Assembly: GCF_035594125.1 (NCBI RefSeq)
Contig: NC_087152.1
Coordinates: forward strand, 18,306,001 to 18,370,000
Direction: 5' to 3'
Source: Scylla paramamosain
Taxonomy: Eukaryota; Arthropoda; Malacostraca; Decapoda; Portunidae
Length of the DNA stretch: 64,000 nucleotides
Shown here one piece after another: positions 11,095 to 23,109 of this stretch. Position numbers and translations under genes: made by a program. Under the pieces are notes generated by a model, which was not told the DNA's origin, did not search any database, and saw only the letters and a list, made by a program, of their open reading frames with translations. The stretch's first letter is position 1; each line of letters begins with the position of its first letter.

Positions 11095-12959
11095 TGTCGG
11101 GTGGCTGACTAGATGGTATGACAGTGTGTCAGGTATGCAGAGTTGCTTCCCCACTTGTCACTAAGCCATGAGGCTTCTTGAGGGTTGTCTACCTCATCAA
11201 GTATATAATCATTGAATATATGGATGAGAGGGCAATGGTCTGTGACATGCTTGAAAGTTTGTAAGCTTTTCAAGTAGTACCCATACTCGTGCATTTTCCA
11301 AACTGTGGCCAGCATTTCCATCTCTGTTGTGGCATACTGCATCTCAGTATTTGTGAGGAAGTGTGAACCACATTGCACAAGCCAACATTTGCCTCACCTT
11401 GTGGTCCTGCAGCAAGACATAACCAATGCTGTAGAGGTGTGGAGGATGGTGGGCAAGTGTGGGTCTGACATTGTCAAGAATGGTGGACTGGACAGGGACA
11501 TCTTGACTCACTGGAATGTGGCATCGTGGTCGGACATCCATATAAAGAGATGCTGTGGGATCAGTAAGGGGGTGTAATGGCTCAGCTGTGGCATACATAT
11601 CAGGCAAAAACTCAGCAAGCTGGTTTATCAGACCCATAAAGTGAGGTTTGCTGGCATCAAGAATTCTCTGATAGCCTGTGCCTTGCCCGGGTCTGCTATG
11701 ATTCCAGCAGCTGACAGCACATACCCACAGAACTTGACAGCAGGTGTGGCCATGTTGAGGGTGATACTGTTGGCATGGCACCTGGCCAGGACTTGGTGGA
11801 TGCACTGTAGGTATGGCATGAACTCATCATAGATAAGGATGTCATCTACCACTGTGACACAGTTTGTGACACCTTGTAGGGCTGCATCTCCATGGCAGCA
11901 AAAGGCTTCCCCTGTCGCTGTGAAGCCTATGGGGCCATGCCTGTATTTGTAGCTGCCATATGGCATTATAAATGTAGTCAGGTATTGGCCCTCCTCAGCT
12001 TAATCCAATTGCCAATAGCTGTACTGGGCATCTACAGTTGTGAAGAACCTCACCTCTGGCATGACACTCCTGATAGCAGCAAAGGGTGTGGGAAGATGGG
12101 TTAGCGGGGCATGAGACTTGACTGTTGAGATTAGACAAGTCAGTTGTGATCCACATGCCACCCTGTGGCTTCAGAACCACTGCTAGTGGGCGGCAACAGG
12201 GTGATGTAACATCATCCACAGGTGCGATGATGCCCTATACCTCCATGCTGTCCAGCTCCTCTCGCACTACATCTTGACGCTAGAGGAATCTGCTGAGGTG
12301 TGTGTATGGTGAAGGGTTGAGCATCCTTTCGCAAGTGAATCCGCATTGGCAGCCCTGTCACTAGTTGGAGCGGAGATGTCAACAGATCCTCTTTTTTGCA
12401 CCAGCATGTCAGCAAACTCTTGGAGAAAGTAAGCTTTCGCATCTGCATGAATTGTGATTGCTGTGAACAGCGGTGGTGGCATATGTGAGGAAGGGACAGA
12501 GGCAAATGACTTGGTAGGAGTGGGTCGGGGGGAGGTGAGAGGAAGGGAGCGGGCTGAGGTGGCATGGCGGCTTTAGTAACTGTGATGGCATCGACTGCAG
12601 TGTTGTCTGCTGCTGCTTTGTGGCCTTGTGTGCCTGCCACTTCTTTCTTTGTGTCCGCTGTGCTGTCTTGCTTGCCTGTACCTGAGTACATCCATGCAGC
12701 ATGTGTTACTTTTATGGCCTGTGGGAAATGCTTGGGAATGATGGCAAGTTCCCTGCAAGCCCTCTATGAAAAAAGGGGTACAGGGGTACTGAGTGGATGT
12801 CGATTTGCTCTCCCATTTGTAAACCCTTCAGTGTAAGCAGAACATAAACAGATCCAAGTGCTTGCTTCATCTGTGTGCCATCAGCAGTGAACCTTAGCAC
12901 TTGTGGAGGTGACATGAGATCGGCAACTGTTACTCTAATGCTAGACTGGTGACTCAGGC
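11095..12959 (-). mobile_element. Ty3/gypsy pol remnant
   Basis: Minus-strand fragments in several frames. From 5' to 3' they are: a protease-like start (VTVADLMSPPQVLRFTADGT, around 12900); the reverse-transcriptase entry region (MRIHLRKDAQPFTIHTPQQI, around 12330); PLAVVLKPQGGMWITTDLS (around 12150); GPIGFTATGEAFCCHGD and VVDDILIYDE (around 11850); and RNase H with YATTEMEMLATVW (around 11320). Integrase and LTRs are not seen. The right side is cut by a BEL/Pao LTR at 12960 and the left side by the LINE tail. Confidence 0.85.
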
Positions 12960-13487
12960 TGTAGCCACACTGGCTGGGCATCAATTGGCTCTCAGGTGAT
13001 CTGTTTTACTGATCACACCCATCATCGTAGGGTCGAGGAAAGGCAGTTCTCTCTCTGACGTTTATTGATGAGGTAGGCATGACCGTAAGAACTGCGAACA
13101 AGTTCTCGGTCTCAATTTCTTACAAAATAACATTATACACTGATATTGAACACTTTCAACATATTACAATATTCATTAACAATGCATGCAATCAACTTGG
13201 CACTATGACAATCAGTTTTTACTACAAAATTAAAGTATTTACCTCGGTCACCATCCTGCCCGTCTTTGTCTGAGTGTGACTTGGCCATGAGTGACGCCCG
13301 CAGGCAATCAGTGGGCTAACCACACTCTACCAACAAGTGAGCATCGGCTTCGGTGCTTGATATAGCATTGAATACAGATACTTACACACGTTAAACGTTT
13401 TCATGCAAATAGAAAACTATTGAACATTTCACTTATGATTGCTGAGGAATAATGACATGAGGTACATACGTTTTACATACAGTAACA
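12960..13487 (-). repeat. 3' LTR of BEL/Pao copy 3
   Basis: 528 bp, starting TGTAGCCAC and ending AGTAACA. It is collinear with the LTRs of copies 1 and 2, with scattered substitutions. The partner LTR is missing because the 5' half of the element is gone, so no target duplication can be read. Confidence 0.92.
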
Positions 13488-13491
13488 CTGT

Positions 13492-13621
13492 GTCTATATG
13501 CACAGCTCTACATACCATACAAGTAAATAGCATTCCATATCTCTAAAGCTCTTTCTGTCTCTATGCACAGCTCTACATGCCATACAAGTAAAGAGCATTC
13601 CATATCTCTAAAGCTCTTTAT
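13492..13621. repeat. 65-bp tandem duplication in integrase remnant
   Basis: Two direct copies of a unit containing CACAGCTCTACATRCCATAC begin 65 bp apart (13501 and 13566). On the minus strand the unit corresponds to the integrase-core segment with MECSLLVWHVELCIETE-like residues. The second copy abuts the LTR. Confidence 0.85.
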
Positions 13622-14497
13622 GGCTCTTTTTAACATAGAATGGGCCAAAGAATACTACAGCTGAGTATGTAAATGGAGGTGATGGTTCTAGTCTATCAAT
13701 AGGCAGGTCTGCCATCTTCTGTCCCTGTGTCGTACTTTCAGTTTTACGACAAGTAATGCATTTTGAAATATGTCTTGACACTAAGGATGATTCTCCAACT
13801 ATCCAGTATCCACATCATCCGATTTCATGTAAAGTTATGCCCCTGCCTTGGTGATTTGCTCTTTTATGGTGGTTAGGTTGGTTATGTGTGAAGTTTTGGG
13901 AAGAATGACGATGTCTGGATTCATTTTTCAGATTAGAAAGCTTTAATCTTCTCTTTCCCTCATAACACCATGATCAATGAAGGGGTTCAACTTATAGAGG
14001 GAACTGGTCTTGTCTGTCACTTTTGCTCTTTTGCCATTGTCCCCTTTTATTAAAGAATTATAATTAGCAGTTAATTTCAATACATTTATTTAATTTTGGA
14101 ATGCCTTTGCTTGCTGTTGTTTTATTTTTTTTTCATTTTCAGCTTCTTACACTTCTACATTTACTGGCACATATTTGTCTCCTTTTACTTAAGTATTGTC
14201 ATCACCTTTTCCTTGGAAGCTGTTCAGAAGCTTAAGGCATACAGCAACTGCCCTCTTTGCTTTTAAGCCAATCAGAGAAATATTCTAATCTCACCAAAAT
14301 ATCTATGGGCTGTTGTGTACCTACAGCATGGCATACAACTTTCTTCACTTCATGATCATTTTAATTTATGATCTTGTATTGAGGATAGCTATCCATTTCA
14401 CTATGTTGCCAAAGAAATTTGGGCCATTCCACCAGATCTTGTTATATTACAAAGTTAATCTGATGCCATGCCTCGGGATGCATGATCTGCTGGGTTA

Positions 14498-16456
14498 TTA
14501 TGTCTTCACAAATTTCCACTGATCTTGTGAAGTGTGATCTCTGATTGTCTCTATTCTATTTACAACATATACATGGAATCTCTTTGACTCATTTGCAATG
14601 TAACCAAGGACTACCCTGCTGTCTGTCCAAAATATTTCTTCAGCATTCTTGTATTGAGGTTCTCCCTTTAGGAGTTTATGGATTCTGACTGACACCGCTG
14701 CTGCTGTTAGTTCTAGTCTGGGAATTGTCATAGTTTTTAAAGGTGTGACGCACAACTTTGCCATTGCTAATGCACAGTGAATTTGGTCAGTCTTGCTAAT
14801 TAACCTAACATATGAGCACTGGCCATATCCTTCTTGGCAAGCATTTGAAAAGTGATGAAATTCAATCTTTTCCTACCTCACCAAAGTCATCAGGTTTATA
14901 ACATCCAGGTACTTTTAGCTGATCTAGTTTGTGCAGTTTATTTCTCCATTTTTGTAAAATTTGTTTTCCTCCAACTATGAGACGTAATGGATCATATATA
15001 GAGCTGACTGTTGACAGAATGCCTCTCCTGGTGAGTGGCTTGTCTTTCAGCTTTATTCTAAATTGAAATGTGTCATTCTATGCACCACTCAATTCCCAAA
15101 GTTCTTTCTATGGGCAGTGTGGCTTCATTTTTACTAAAATCCAAACTTAACTCCATCTGCTCTCTCATGAGAAGTTTCAGCTAATACATCTTTGTTGTGT
15201 GACAAGAACTTATGAAGGTTAAAACCTCCATTGTAACATAATTCTTTGTTCTGCTGAATAAGGGTGATAGCTTCATTCATTGACTTCAAATCATCATTAA
15301 CATCAAAGCTACTTCTTACAAATTTGGCTGCATCAGGTCCACACCCATAGTCATCTACAGCTTTCTTAGTGCAAAATTAGTTACACTTGGAGATGATGTA
15401 GCCTCAAACAAGTGATTTGTCATTTTCTATTCAACTATCTCATCATTAAGGTCACCATTTTCCACCAAAGGAAATTTAACATGTCTCTGTTCTAGGTTGA
15501 CCTTCACTTAATGGTACATTGCTTCTATATCACATAAAAGTGCAATGCTCTCTTGCATAACACTCCAACAAGCTTGTTGGTAAGGTCTGGGCCTTGTAAC
15601 AGATGACTGTTTAGTGGCAGGTTCCTGTAATTTGCACTACAGTCAAATACAACCCTCAACTTCTTAGGCTTTTGTGGATGATAAGCTCCATGATGTGGAA
15701 TGTACCAGACTTTACTATCATTTCTAACTAAATCCTTTGCTGGTACAACCCCTGCATACCCTTTGGTAATCATATAATCTTTAAACATCTTGTGATCACT
15801 TTTATGTTGATTATCCTTTTCAAGTTTGACTTTTAGTTTCTTGAGTCTGCTCTGCTAACATTTTGTTTTTTGGAAGCTTGATGTTATCATCTTTAAGAGA
15901 AAGGGGTAACTCATAATGCCCATCCTTCAGCTGGTGAACTTCTTTCATCTTACTCATAAGCCTTTTATCTTCATATGATAGTGGAGCATCAGCTGAAGTC
16001 ATCACTGAAGTCAAGTTCAAACATATCCCTCACTTGAGAAGGATTAATCATCTCTTTGGTTTTAGTAGGAACCACTAAGAAATTGACTCTTGTTTCTTCA
16101 TTAATTCCTACTTTTGTGTTCTGTAGACTACCATTGTATTCTCCATTGGACTTTTATGAGGAGAGATTCTACCAATAATCCCCCTTCCTAGTTTTGTCTT
16201 ATGTGCATAGGGATGATTTGTCATTATCACCTGCTATTTGCTCTTGTGCTTTAATGGCTGCTGTGCAGTCAAGACCAATGAGAAGTACTATGTTAACATT
16301 TGAGTCATATTTCATTAGTTTGTGAGAGATTACCCTCAAGTGGTGCCAGTTACAAGCAGTCTTGGACCTTGGTATCTGATTCTGTCTAGCTGAAATGTTT
16401 TCTGATGAATATGGTGAAAGGACTGGTATTTCCACTTCTTCATTATAACCTCTCAC
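14498..16456 (-). pseudogene. Decayed BEL/Pao Pol (copy 3)
   Basis: Four short minus-strand frames correspond one-to-one to copy 1. 16199-16456 is the end of the protease region. 15820-16020 is the linker with HQLKDGHYELPL. 15525-15788 is the start of reverse transcriptase (WYIPHHGAYHPQKPKKLRVV). 14498-14764 is the RNase H end, running on into FWTDSRVVLGYIANESKRF, which is the part deleted from copies 1 and 2. Many small indels separate the frames. Confidence 0.85.
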
Positions 16457-16545
16457 TTTAGGTCCATGAACTTTGGTTGAGTCAGTGATTTGTTTTCCAC
16501 TGTTGTGTGAGTATTAAATGGCACTGTTGAGTCACTAACCTCCAA

Positions 16546-16546
16546 T

Positions 16547-16577
<31 letters not shown>

Positions 16578-17048
16578 TTATTATTATTATTTTTATTTAT
16601 TTTTTATTTTTTTGTTTATTATTATTTATTTTTTTTATGTTGGAGGGACACTGAGATGTCAGTCCCCAAGTAAGGTCCAAAGCAGTAGTCAAAAATCGAA
16701 GGATAAGTGTCTTGAAACCTCCCTCTTGAAAGAGTTCACATCATAGGAAAGTGGAAATACAGAAGCATAGGGAGTTCCAGAGTTTACCAGAGAAAAGGAT
16801 GAATGATTGAGAATAATGGTTAATTTTTGCATTAGAGAGGTGGACAATAGGGATGAGAGAAAAAGAAAGTTGTGCAGTGAGGCCGTGGGAGGAGAGGAGG
16901 CATGCAGTTAGCAAGATCAGAAGAGCAGTTAGCATGAAAATAGCAGTAGAAGATAGCTAGAGATGCAACATTGCATCAATGAGAAAGAGGCTGAAGACAG
17001 GCAGTTAGAGGAAAGGAGTTGAGATGAAAAGTTTTCGATTCCACCCTG
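16546..17048 (-). mobile_element. Jockey-like LINE 3' fragment with (AAAT)n tail
   Basis: A minus-strand copy of the LINE 3' end, read in two frames, includes GKLWNSL, ANCMPP-type and RVESKTFHLNSFPLT segments. Its 3' end on the plus strand is preceded by an (ATTT)n-rich tract at 16546-16640, the LINE tail. It truncates BEL copy 3 within the protease region. Confidence 0.82.
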
Positions 17049-17050
17049 TA

Positions 17051-17200
17051 CAATGGAACCTTGGTTTTCGAACTTAATTCGTTCCTGAATGCCATTAGAA
17101 ATCTGAAATGTTTGAAAACCGAAAGTATTTTCCCCATAGGAATCAATATAAAACAGAATAATCCATTCTCAGACATCTGTCCACCACGTCTTAGCAGATA
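17051..17200. mobile_element. One terminal piece of a TA-flanked DNA transposon
   Basis: Sequence beginning CAATGGAACCTTGGTTTTCG directly after a TA dinucleotide (17049-17050), followed by alternating 'GTTTGAAAACCGAAA'-like words. This is the style of an inverted-terminal-repeat end of a mariner/Tc1-type element. No opposite end was found nearby, so only a fragment is claimed. Confidence 0.45.
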
Positions 17201-17432
17201 ATGACCAACACTCCCACTGCTAAGATGACTATTCCCCAATATCTCCACCTTAGAAATTTTTTTTATCCAGAAAGGATGTATTGAATAAACTTAGTGACAA
17301 AACTCAGCAAAAGATATTGTTTAGACCATGCAGGCATTCTCTTTGTCACCAGTCAAGTGAGGGAAGCCTTACAGAGTGACACAGAGAGGAGCAACCCACT
17401 TGCTGCCAAAATGGAGGTAATCATAACACTTA
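17201..17432. other. No recognised feature
   Basis: Mixed-composition sequence between two transposon ends. I see no reading frame, repeat or RNA gene that I can support. Confidence 0.5.
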
Positions 17433-17700
17433 GGGCCGTACTTTTAAAAACTTTCACCAGGCCTGGCGATCGCTTGGAGAAGCTGTGCCAGGCGACCACA
17501 TGAGTGAGGAAGTCCTTACTTTAAAAAGACAATGTTCGCCAAGGTTGTCAATCGCCAGGGTTGGCAAACATTGGTGGCTGCCAGTACTAACATTTTCTAT
17601 CCCCACTTGAGTTAGCACATGAGCCACTGAAAATGTGCAGGAAATCCAAGTTTGTTTTGTGACCTGACCGGTCACAAAAAAACTCCTCAATAATTGTGGA

Positions 17701-18303
<603 letters not shown>

Positions 18304-18703
18304 TTTTTTTAATTTTTTTTTTTTATACCATATGCATCCCAAACTGCTGGATAGAAACGCTGCTACTGTAGTGGTTTAGATTAGTTTAGGTCAGGTTAGG
18401 TTAGGTCACCTCGCAATATTTTTTTTCCTGGTACTTTTTGGTATGTTTTAACTTGAATGAATATGTTTTACTAATCTTGTCACAAATTTTAAGTTTTGAG
18501 GGGAGGAGATGGGAAAACTTATGATTTGCACAGAAGCAGCAAATTCATCCAAAATACACCTAAAGCAACCAGAATAAATATCCAAATGAATTGTGACATA
18601 GGGAAAAAAAATTGAAAATGTATCAGTTTAACTAGCACTGAGTTGACCATAAAGCAAAGAAAATAAAAGATTGCATGTACATTATCAAGTTTAGTGTTAT
18701 AGG

Positions 18704-19227
18704 TGTAGCCGCACCGGCTGGGCATCAATTGGCTCTCAGGTGATCTGTTTTACTGATCACACCCATCATCGTAGGGTCGAGGAAAGGCAGTTCTCCCTGA
18801 CACGTTTATTGATGAGGTAGGCATGACCGTAAGAACTGCGAACAAGTTCTCGGTCTCAATTTCTTACAAAATAACATTATACACAGATATTAAACACTTT
18901 CAACATATTGCAATATTCATTAACAATACATGCAATTAACTTGGCACTATGACAATCAGTTTTTACTACAAAATTAAAGTATTTACCTCGGTCACCATCC
19001 TGCCCGTCTTTGTCTGAGCGCGACTTGGCCGTGAGTGATGCCCGCAGGCGACTAGCAGGTTAACCCCTACTAACAAGTGAGCATCGGCTTCGGTGCTTAA
19101 TATAGCATTAAATACTGATACTTACACATATTACACGTTTTCATGCAAATAGAAAACTATTGAACATTTCACTTATAAATGCCGAGGAATAATGACGTGT
19201 GGTACATACGCTTTACATACAGTAACA
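18704..19227 (-). repeat. 3' LTR of BEL/Pao copy 2
   Basis: 524 bp, TGTAGCC...AGTAACA on the plus strand. It is 4 bp shorter than the 5' LTR because of one small deletion in the AACCCC(ACAC)TACTAAC segment. The left flank ends ATAGG. Confidence 0.95.
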
Positions 19228-19350
19228 TGGCTCCCCTAAATTGTGTAACAATTTACCTTAAATTAACATTAGTATGTACCTTAAAACTAGGATTAGCACA
19301 TAATATGTTTTGTTACACAGGCTCCTTGACGGGGATGCTCCGGTCTATTA

Positions 19351-19659
19351 TTATGCATTACCTTCTAACAGCAATACTAGACTATGTATTGGCCTCTCTA
19401 TGATGGTCCTGTTTGCCTTTATGTGTCTTCCCTGGTTGTCGAGATTACAGTCTGACACCAGGACGTTAACCTTTCTTACTAGGCCATCATGATCAGGAGA
19501 TACTTCTGCTACTCTTCCCAGTTTCCACTGGTTCCTTGCTAAATTCTGATCTTTGATGATAACTATGTCATTTACACTGAGATTCCTCTTTGGTGTTGTC
19601 CACTTATTTCTAAGTTGTAGGAATTGCACATACTCCTTTTTCCACATTATTATATTCAA
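19351..19659 (-). pseudogene. BEL/Pao Pol C-terminal tail (DUF5641-like)
   Basis: A 102-residue frame contains KWTTPKRNLSVNDIVIIKDQ, KLGRVAEVSPDHDGLVRKV and VLVSDCNLD. This is the characteristic domain that follows the integrase core in Pao-type Pol proteins. It overlaps, in another frame, the end of the RNase H frame, which marks the deletion that removed the integrase core. It ends at TAA before the 3' LTR. Confidence 0.85.
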
Positions 19660-21269
19660 GTTCTCCCTTCAAGAGTTTATGGATTCTAACTGACACCACT
19701 GCTGCTGCTAGTTCTAGTCTGGGAATTGTTATGGTTTTTAGAGGTGTGACACGTGACTTTGCCATTACTAATGCACAATGAATTTGGCCTGTCTTGCTAA
19801 TTAATCTAATATATGAGCACTGGCCATATCCCTCTTGACAGGCATCTGAAAAGTGATGGAGTTCAACCTTTTCTACTTCCCCAAAGTCATCAGGTTTGTA
19901 GCATCTAGGTACCTTTAACTGATCTAGTTTGTGCAGCTCATCCTTCCATTTTAACCATTTAGGTTTGACATAATCTGGCACCTCATCATCCCATTCAACT
20001 GCATTCTTACATAATTCTTGTAAAATTTGCTTTCCAGTCAGTATGAGAGGTGACACTAGACCTAATGGATCATATATAGAGCTCACTGTTGACAGAATGC
20101 CTCTCCTGGTGAGTGGCTTGTCTTTCAGCTTTATTCTAAACTGAAATGTGTCAGATTCTATGCACCACTCAACTCTCAAAGTTCTTTTCTATAGGCAGTG
20201 TGTCTTCATTCTTACAAAAATCCAAACTTTTAATTCCATCTGCTCTCTCATGAGGAGAAATTGCAGCTAATACAGCTTTGTTGTTTGACAAGAACTTATG
20301 AAGGTTAAAACCTCCCTTGTAACATAATTCTTTGCTCTGCTGAATAAGAGTGACAGTTTCATCCATTGTAGCTACTGACTTCAAACCATCATCAACATAA
20401 AAGTTGTTTCTTACAAACTTGGCTGCATCAGATCCACACCCGTAGTCATCTGCAGCTTTCTTAAGAGCAAAGTTGGCTACACTTGGAGATGAAGTAGCTC
20501 CAAACAGGTGAGCTGTCATCCTGTATTCAGCTATCTCATTATTAAGGTCACCATTTTCCCACCAAAGGAATCTTAACATGTCTATGTGTTCTGGGTTGAC
20601 CTTCACTTGATGGTACATTACTTCTATATCACATACAAGTGCAATGCTTTCTTGCCTAAACCTACACAACACTCCAATAAGTTTGTTGGTAAGGTCTGGG
20701 CCTTGTAACAGGTGACTGTTTAATGACTGGTTCCTGTAGTTTGCACTACAGTCAAATACAACTCTGAACTTCTTTGGCTTTCTCAGATGATAGACTCCAT
20801 GATGTGGAATGTACCAGACCTTACCATCATTCCTAACTAAATCCTTTGTCAGTACAACCTCTGCATAACCTTTTGTAATCATATCATCCATGAACACCTT
20901 GTAATCACCTTTGTGTTGATTATCCTTCTCAAGTTTAGCTCTTAACTTCTTGAGTCTCTGCTCTGCTAATAGTTTGTTGTTTGGAAGCTTGACGTTATCA
21001 TCTTTAAGAGGAAGGGGCAACTCATAATGGCCATCCTTCAGCTGATGTACTCCTTCTTTCATCTTACTCATAAACCTTTTATCTTCATATGATAATGGAG
21101 TGTCAGCTGACTTTCTATCACTGAAGTCAAGTTCAAACATATCTCTCGCTTGAGAAGGATTAATCATCTCTTTGGTTTTAGTAGGAACCACTAAGAAATT
21201 AACCCTCTTTTCTTCATTGATTTCTACTTCTTGTGTCACTGTTCTGTAGACTACCACTGTATCCTCCAA
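19610..21269 (-). pseudogene. BEL/Pao reverse transcriptase and RNase H (copy 2)
   Basis: Two frames, 20169-21269 and 19610-20179, carry the end of the protease linker, the full Pao reverse transcriptase (VWYIPHHGVYHLRKPKK, LVCDIEVMYHQVKVNPEH, NNFYVDDGLKSV) and RNase H (FSDACQEGYGQCSYIRL). One extra base in the run encoding TLPIE-K (near 20185) shifts the frame. Apart from that, the sequence differs from copy 1 at only scattered sites. Confidence 0.9.
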
Positions 21270-22253
21270 TGGACTTGAATGGGGTGAGATTCTACCTGAG
21301 GTTCACTAAATATTTGTCCATCTACTTCATTTGTCATCAATTCATTATCTCTATTGCAAGAAGAAGGTTCCTGTGGGTCATGGAATGTAACATATTTGTG
21401 AGGCATGGCATTGTCACTTTGTTGATTTGCAATTGCTTGTGCTTTCATTTCATTTTGTGACTCTATGTATTGTTGAAGATAACTTTGCTTCTCTACACTT
21501 TCATCATTACCTGGAAGCATTTTTACTTCTTCAACTAAGCTAAGAGCATTAAGTTCTGCACTAGCAACTGCTAAATCTCTCTCTTTCTCTTTCTTTGCAA
21601 ACATTGCCTGCCTCTGCTTTTGTCTTAGCTAACATAACTTCTGCCTCTGCTAAACTATCATGATATTCCATTTCCTTTCTAAGTCTGGCTATCTTTGCTG
21701 CTACTTCTTGCTTTCTTTGTGCTGCTGATGAACGTGATGAAGTAGATGAGACTCTAGAATGTCTAGACCGTTTGCTAGAACAAATTGATCCTCTGTCATT
21801 CTTTAACTCCTTTCTTTTACATTCTATACTTTCTAATATTTCATGGTGAACTTGTTGATTGTGTTCCAGCTCTTCATTTAGCTCCTCTGACTTTCCTGGC
21901 TCTAGTTCCACCAGTTTTTTGTATTCCACATAATACTGATGAAATGCCTCTATTACTTCACTTGACATGGGCTCTAATTCAAAGGGGCTAATTACAATTT
22001 TTAATCCTTTCTTAATTTTGCTGCTCCATTTACGCTTACAGGACTCTGCTCTTCCTTTGGTTACACTGACTTGATATTCTCTTCCTTTGTCGGTCGGCAC
22101 TCGCTCCCTGACACTAACTTCTTCAATACAAGTTTGATCCCTGTCCACTTGCTCACCCTCACCTTCCCTAAGGCCATCTACGGCATTAATTTCCTCAGTA
22201 TCAGACATATCTAACAACTTAATTGTGTCAATACTGAGACACTGAAAGAGCAA
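21251..22253 (-). pseudogene. BEL/Pao Gag N-terminus (copy 2)
   Basis: The frame 21561-22253 carries the acidic N-terminus (MSDTEEINAVDGLREGEG) and a long charged coiled coil rich in Glu/Lys/Arg. A small deletion near 21605 shifts into 21251-21604, which continues to the 1.78-kb deletion point. Here the frame is intact where copy 1 has two stop codons (reading HQYYVEY). The Gag core and zinc knuckles are absent. Confidence 0.88.
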
Positions 22254-22539
22254 TTAAATTACCACTCTTAATACTAGCTAATTGTGGGTAATTTTCACTT
22301 AGGCTACTCAATTCAGTGCACATACATACTATTATATTTTCTTGCCTGTGACCATGGGTTCTACAAAATGGTGGCGAGGCACAGTGGGTAGAAGGGACTG
22401 GTTGTCGTCAAGGGTAGAGCTGACCCCGGGGCCTCAGAGCTCAACCTTTAGGCTTACGTCAGCGTCCCCTCGTCCTGTGACTCACTCTTGCTACGGTTTC
22501 ACATGGAGCCAATTTCTTGCTTGTAGGCCGAGTTCTTAC

Positions 22540-23067
22540 TGTAGCCGCACCGGCTGGGCATCAATTGGCTCTCAGGTGAACTGTTTTACTGATCACACCC
22601 ATCATCGTAGGGTCGAGGAAAGGCAGTTCTCCCTGACACGTTTATTGATGAGGTAGGCATGACCGTAAGAACTGCGAACAAGTTCTCGGTCTCAATTTCT
22701 TACAAAATAACATTATACACGGATATTAAACACTTTCAACATATTGCAATATTCATTAACAATACATGCAATTAACTTGGCACTATGACAATCAGTTTTT
22801 ACTACAAAATTAAAGTATTTACCTCGGTCACCATCCTGCCCGTCTTTGTCTGAGCGCGACTTGGCCGTAAGTGATGCCCGCAGGCGACTAGCAGGTTAAC
22901 CCCACACTACTAACAAGTGAGCATCGGCTTCGGTGCTTAATGTAGCACTAAATACTGATACTTACACATATTACACGTTTTCATGCAAATAGAAAACTAT
23001 TGAACATTTCACTTATAAATGCCGAGGAATAATGACGTGTGGTACATACGCTTTACATACAGTAACA
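22540..23067 (-). repeat. 5' LTR of BEL/Pao copy 2
   Basis: 528 bp with the same ends as the 3' LTR. It is followed by ATAGG, the second copy of the target duplication, and then by the acceptor side of a Harbinger intron. Confidence 0.95.
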
Positions 23068-23109
23068 ATAGGGTTAACCAAATAATAATCATCATGAACA
23101 CCTTTTCAG

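Larger units (their letters stand above)
12960..16545 (-). mobile_element. BEL/Pao copy 3, old and 5'-truncated
   Basis: Minus-strand relative of copies 1 and 2, clearly more diverged. The 3' LTR is 12960-13487. The interior holds degraded protease (16199-16456), reverse transcriptase (15525-16020 and neighbours), RNase H (14498-14764) and, unlike copies 1 and 2, an integrase zinc-binding region and the start of the integrase core (13620-14300). The integrase coding sequence ends at a 65-bp tandem duplication joined directly to the LTR. The 5' part beyond the protease has been lost at an AT-rich tract. Confidence 0.88.
18704..23067 (-). mobile_element. BEL/Pao copy 2, complete insertion, internally deleted
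   Basis: A complete minus-strand LTR element. Its 3' LTR is 18704-19227 and its 5' LTR 22540-23067. It is flanked on both sides by the 5-bp duplication ATAGG (18699-18703 and 23068-23072). A polypurine tract (AGGGGAG on the minus strand, about 19231-19237) sits beside the 3' LTR. The two LTRs differ by about five substitutions and a 4-bp indel, so the insertion is young. Relative to copy 1 it lacks about 1.78 kb spanning the Gag core to protease. Like copy 1 it also lacks the integrase core. It lies in an intron of the Harbinger Myb-like gene. Confidence 0.96.

Noticed and set aside
18375..18410. Interstitial telomere-like GGTTA repeats
   Set aside because: Only about three imperfect units; too short to claim a telomeric remnant, though consistent with an arthropod.
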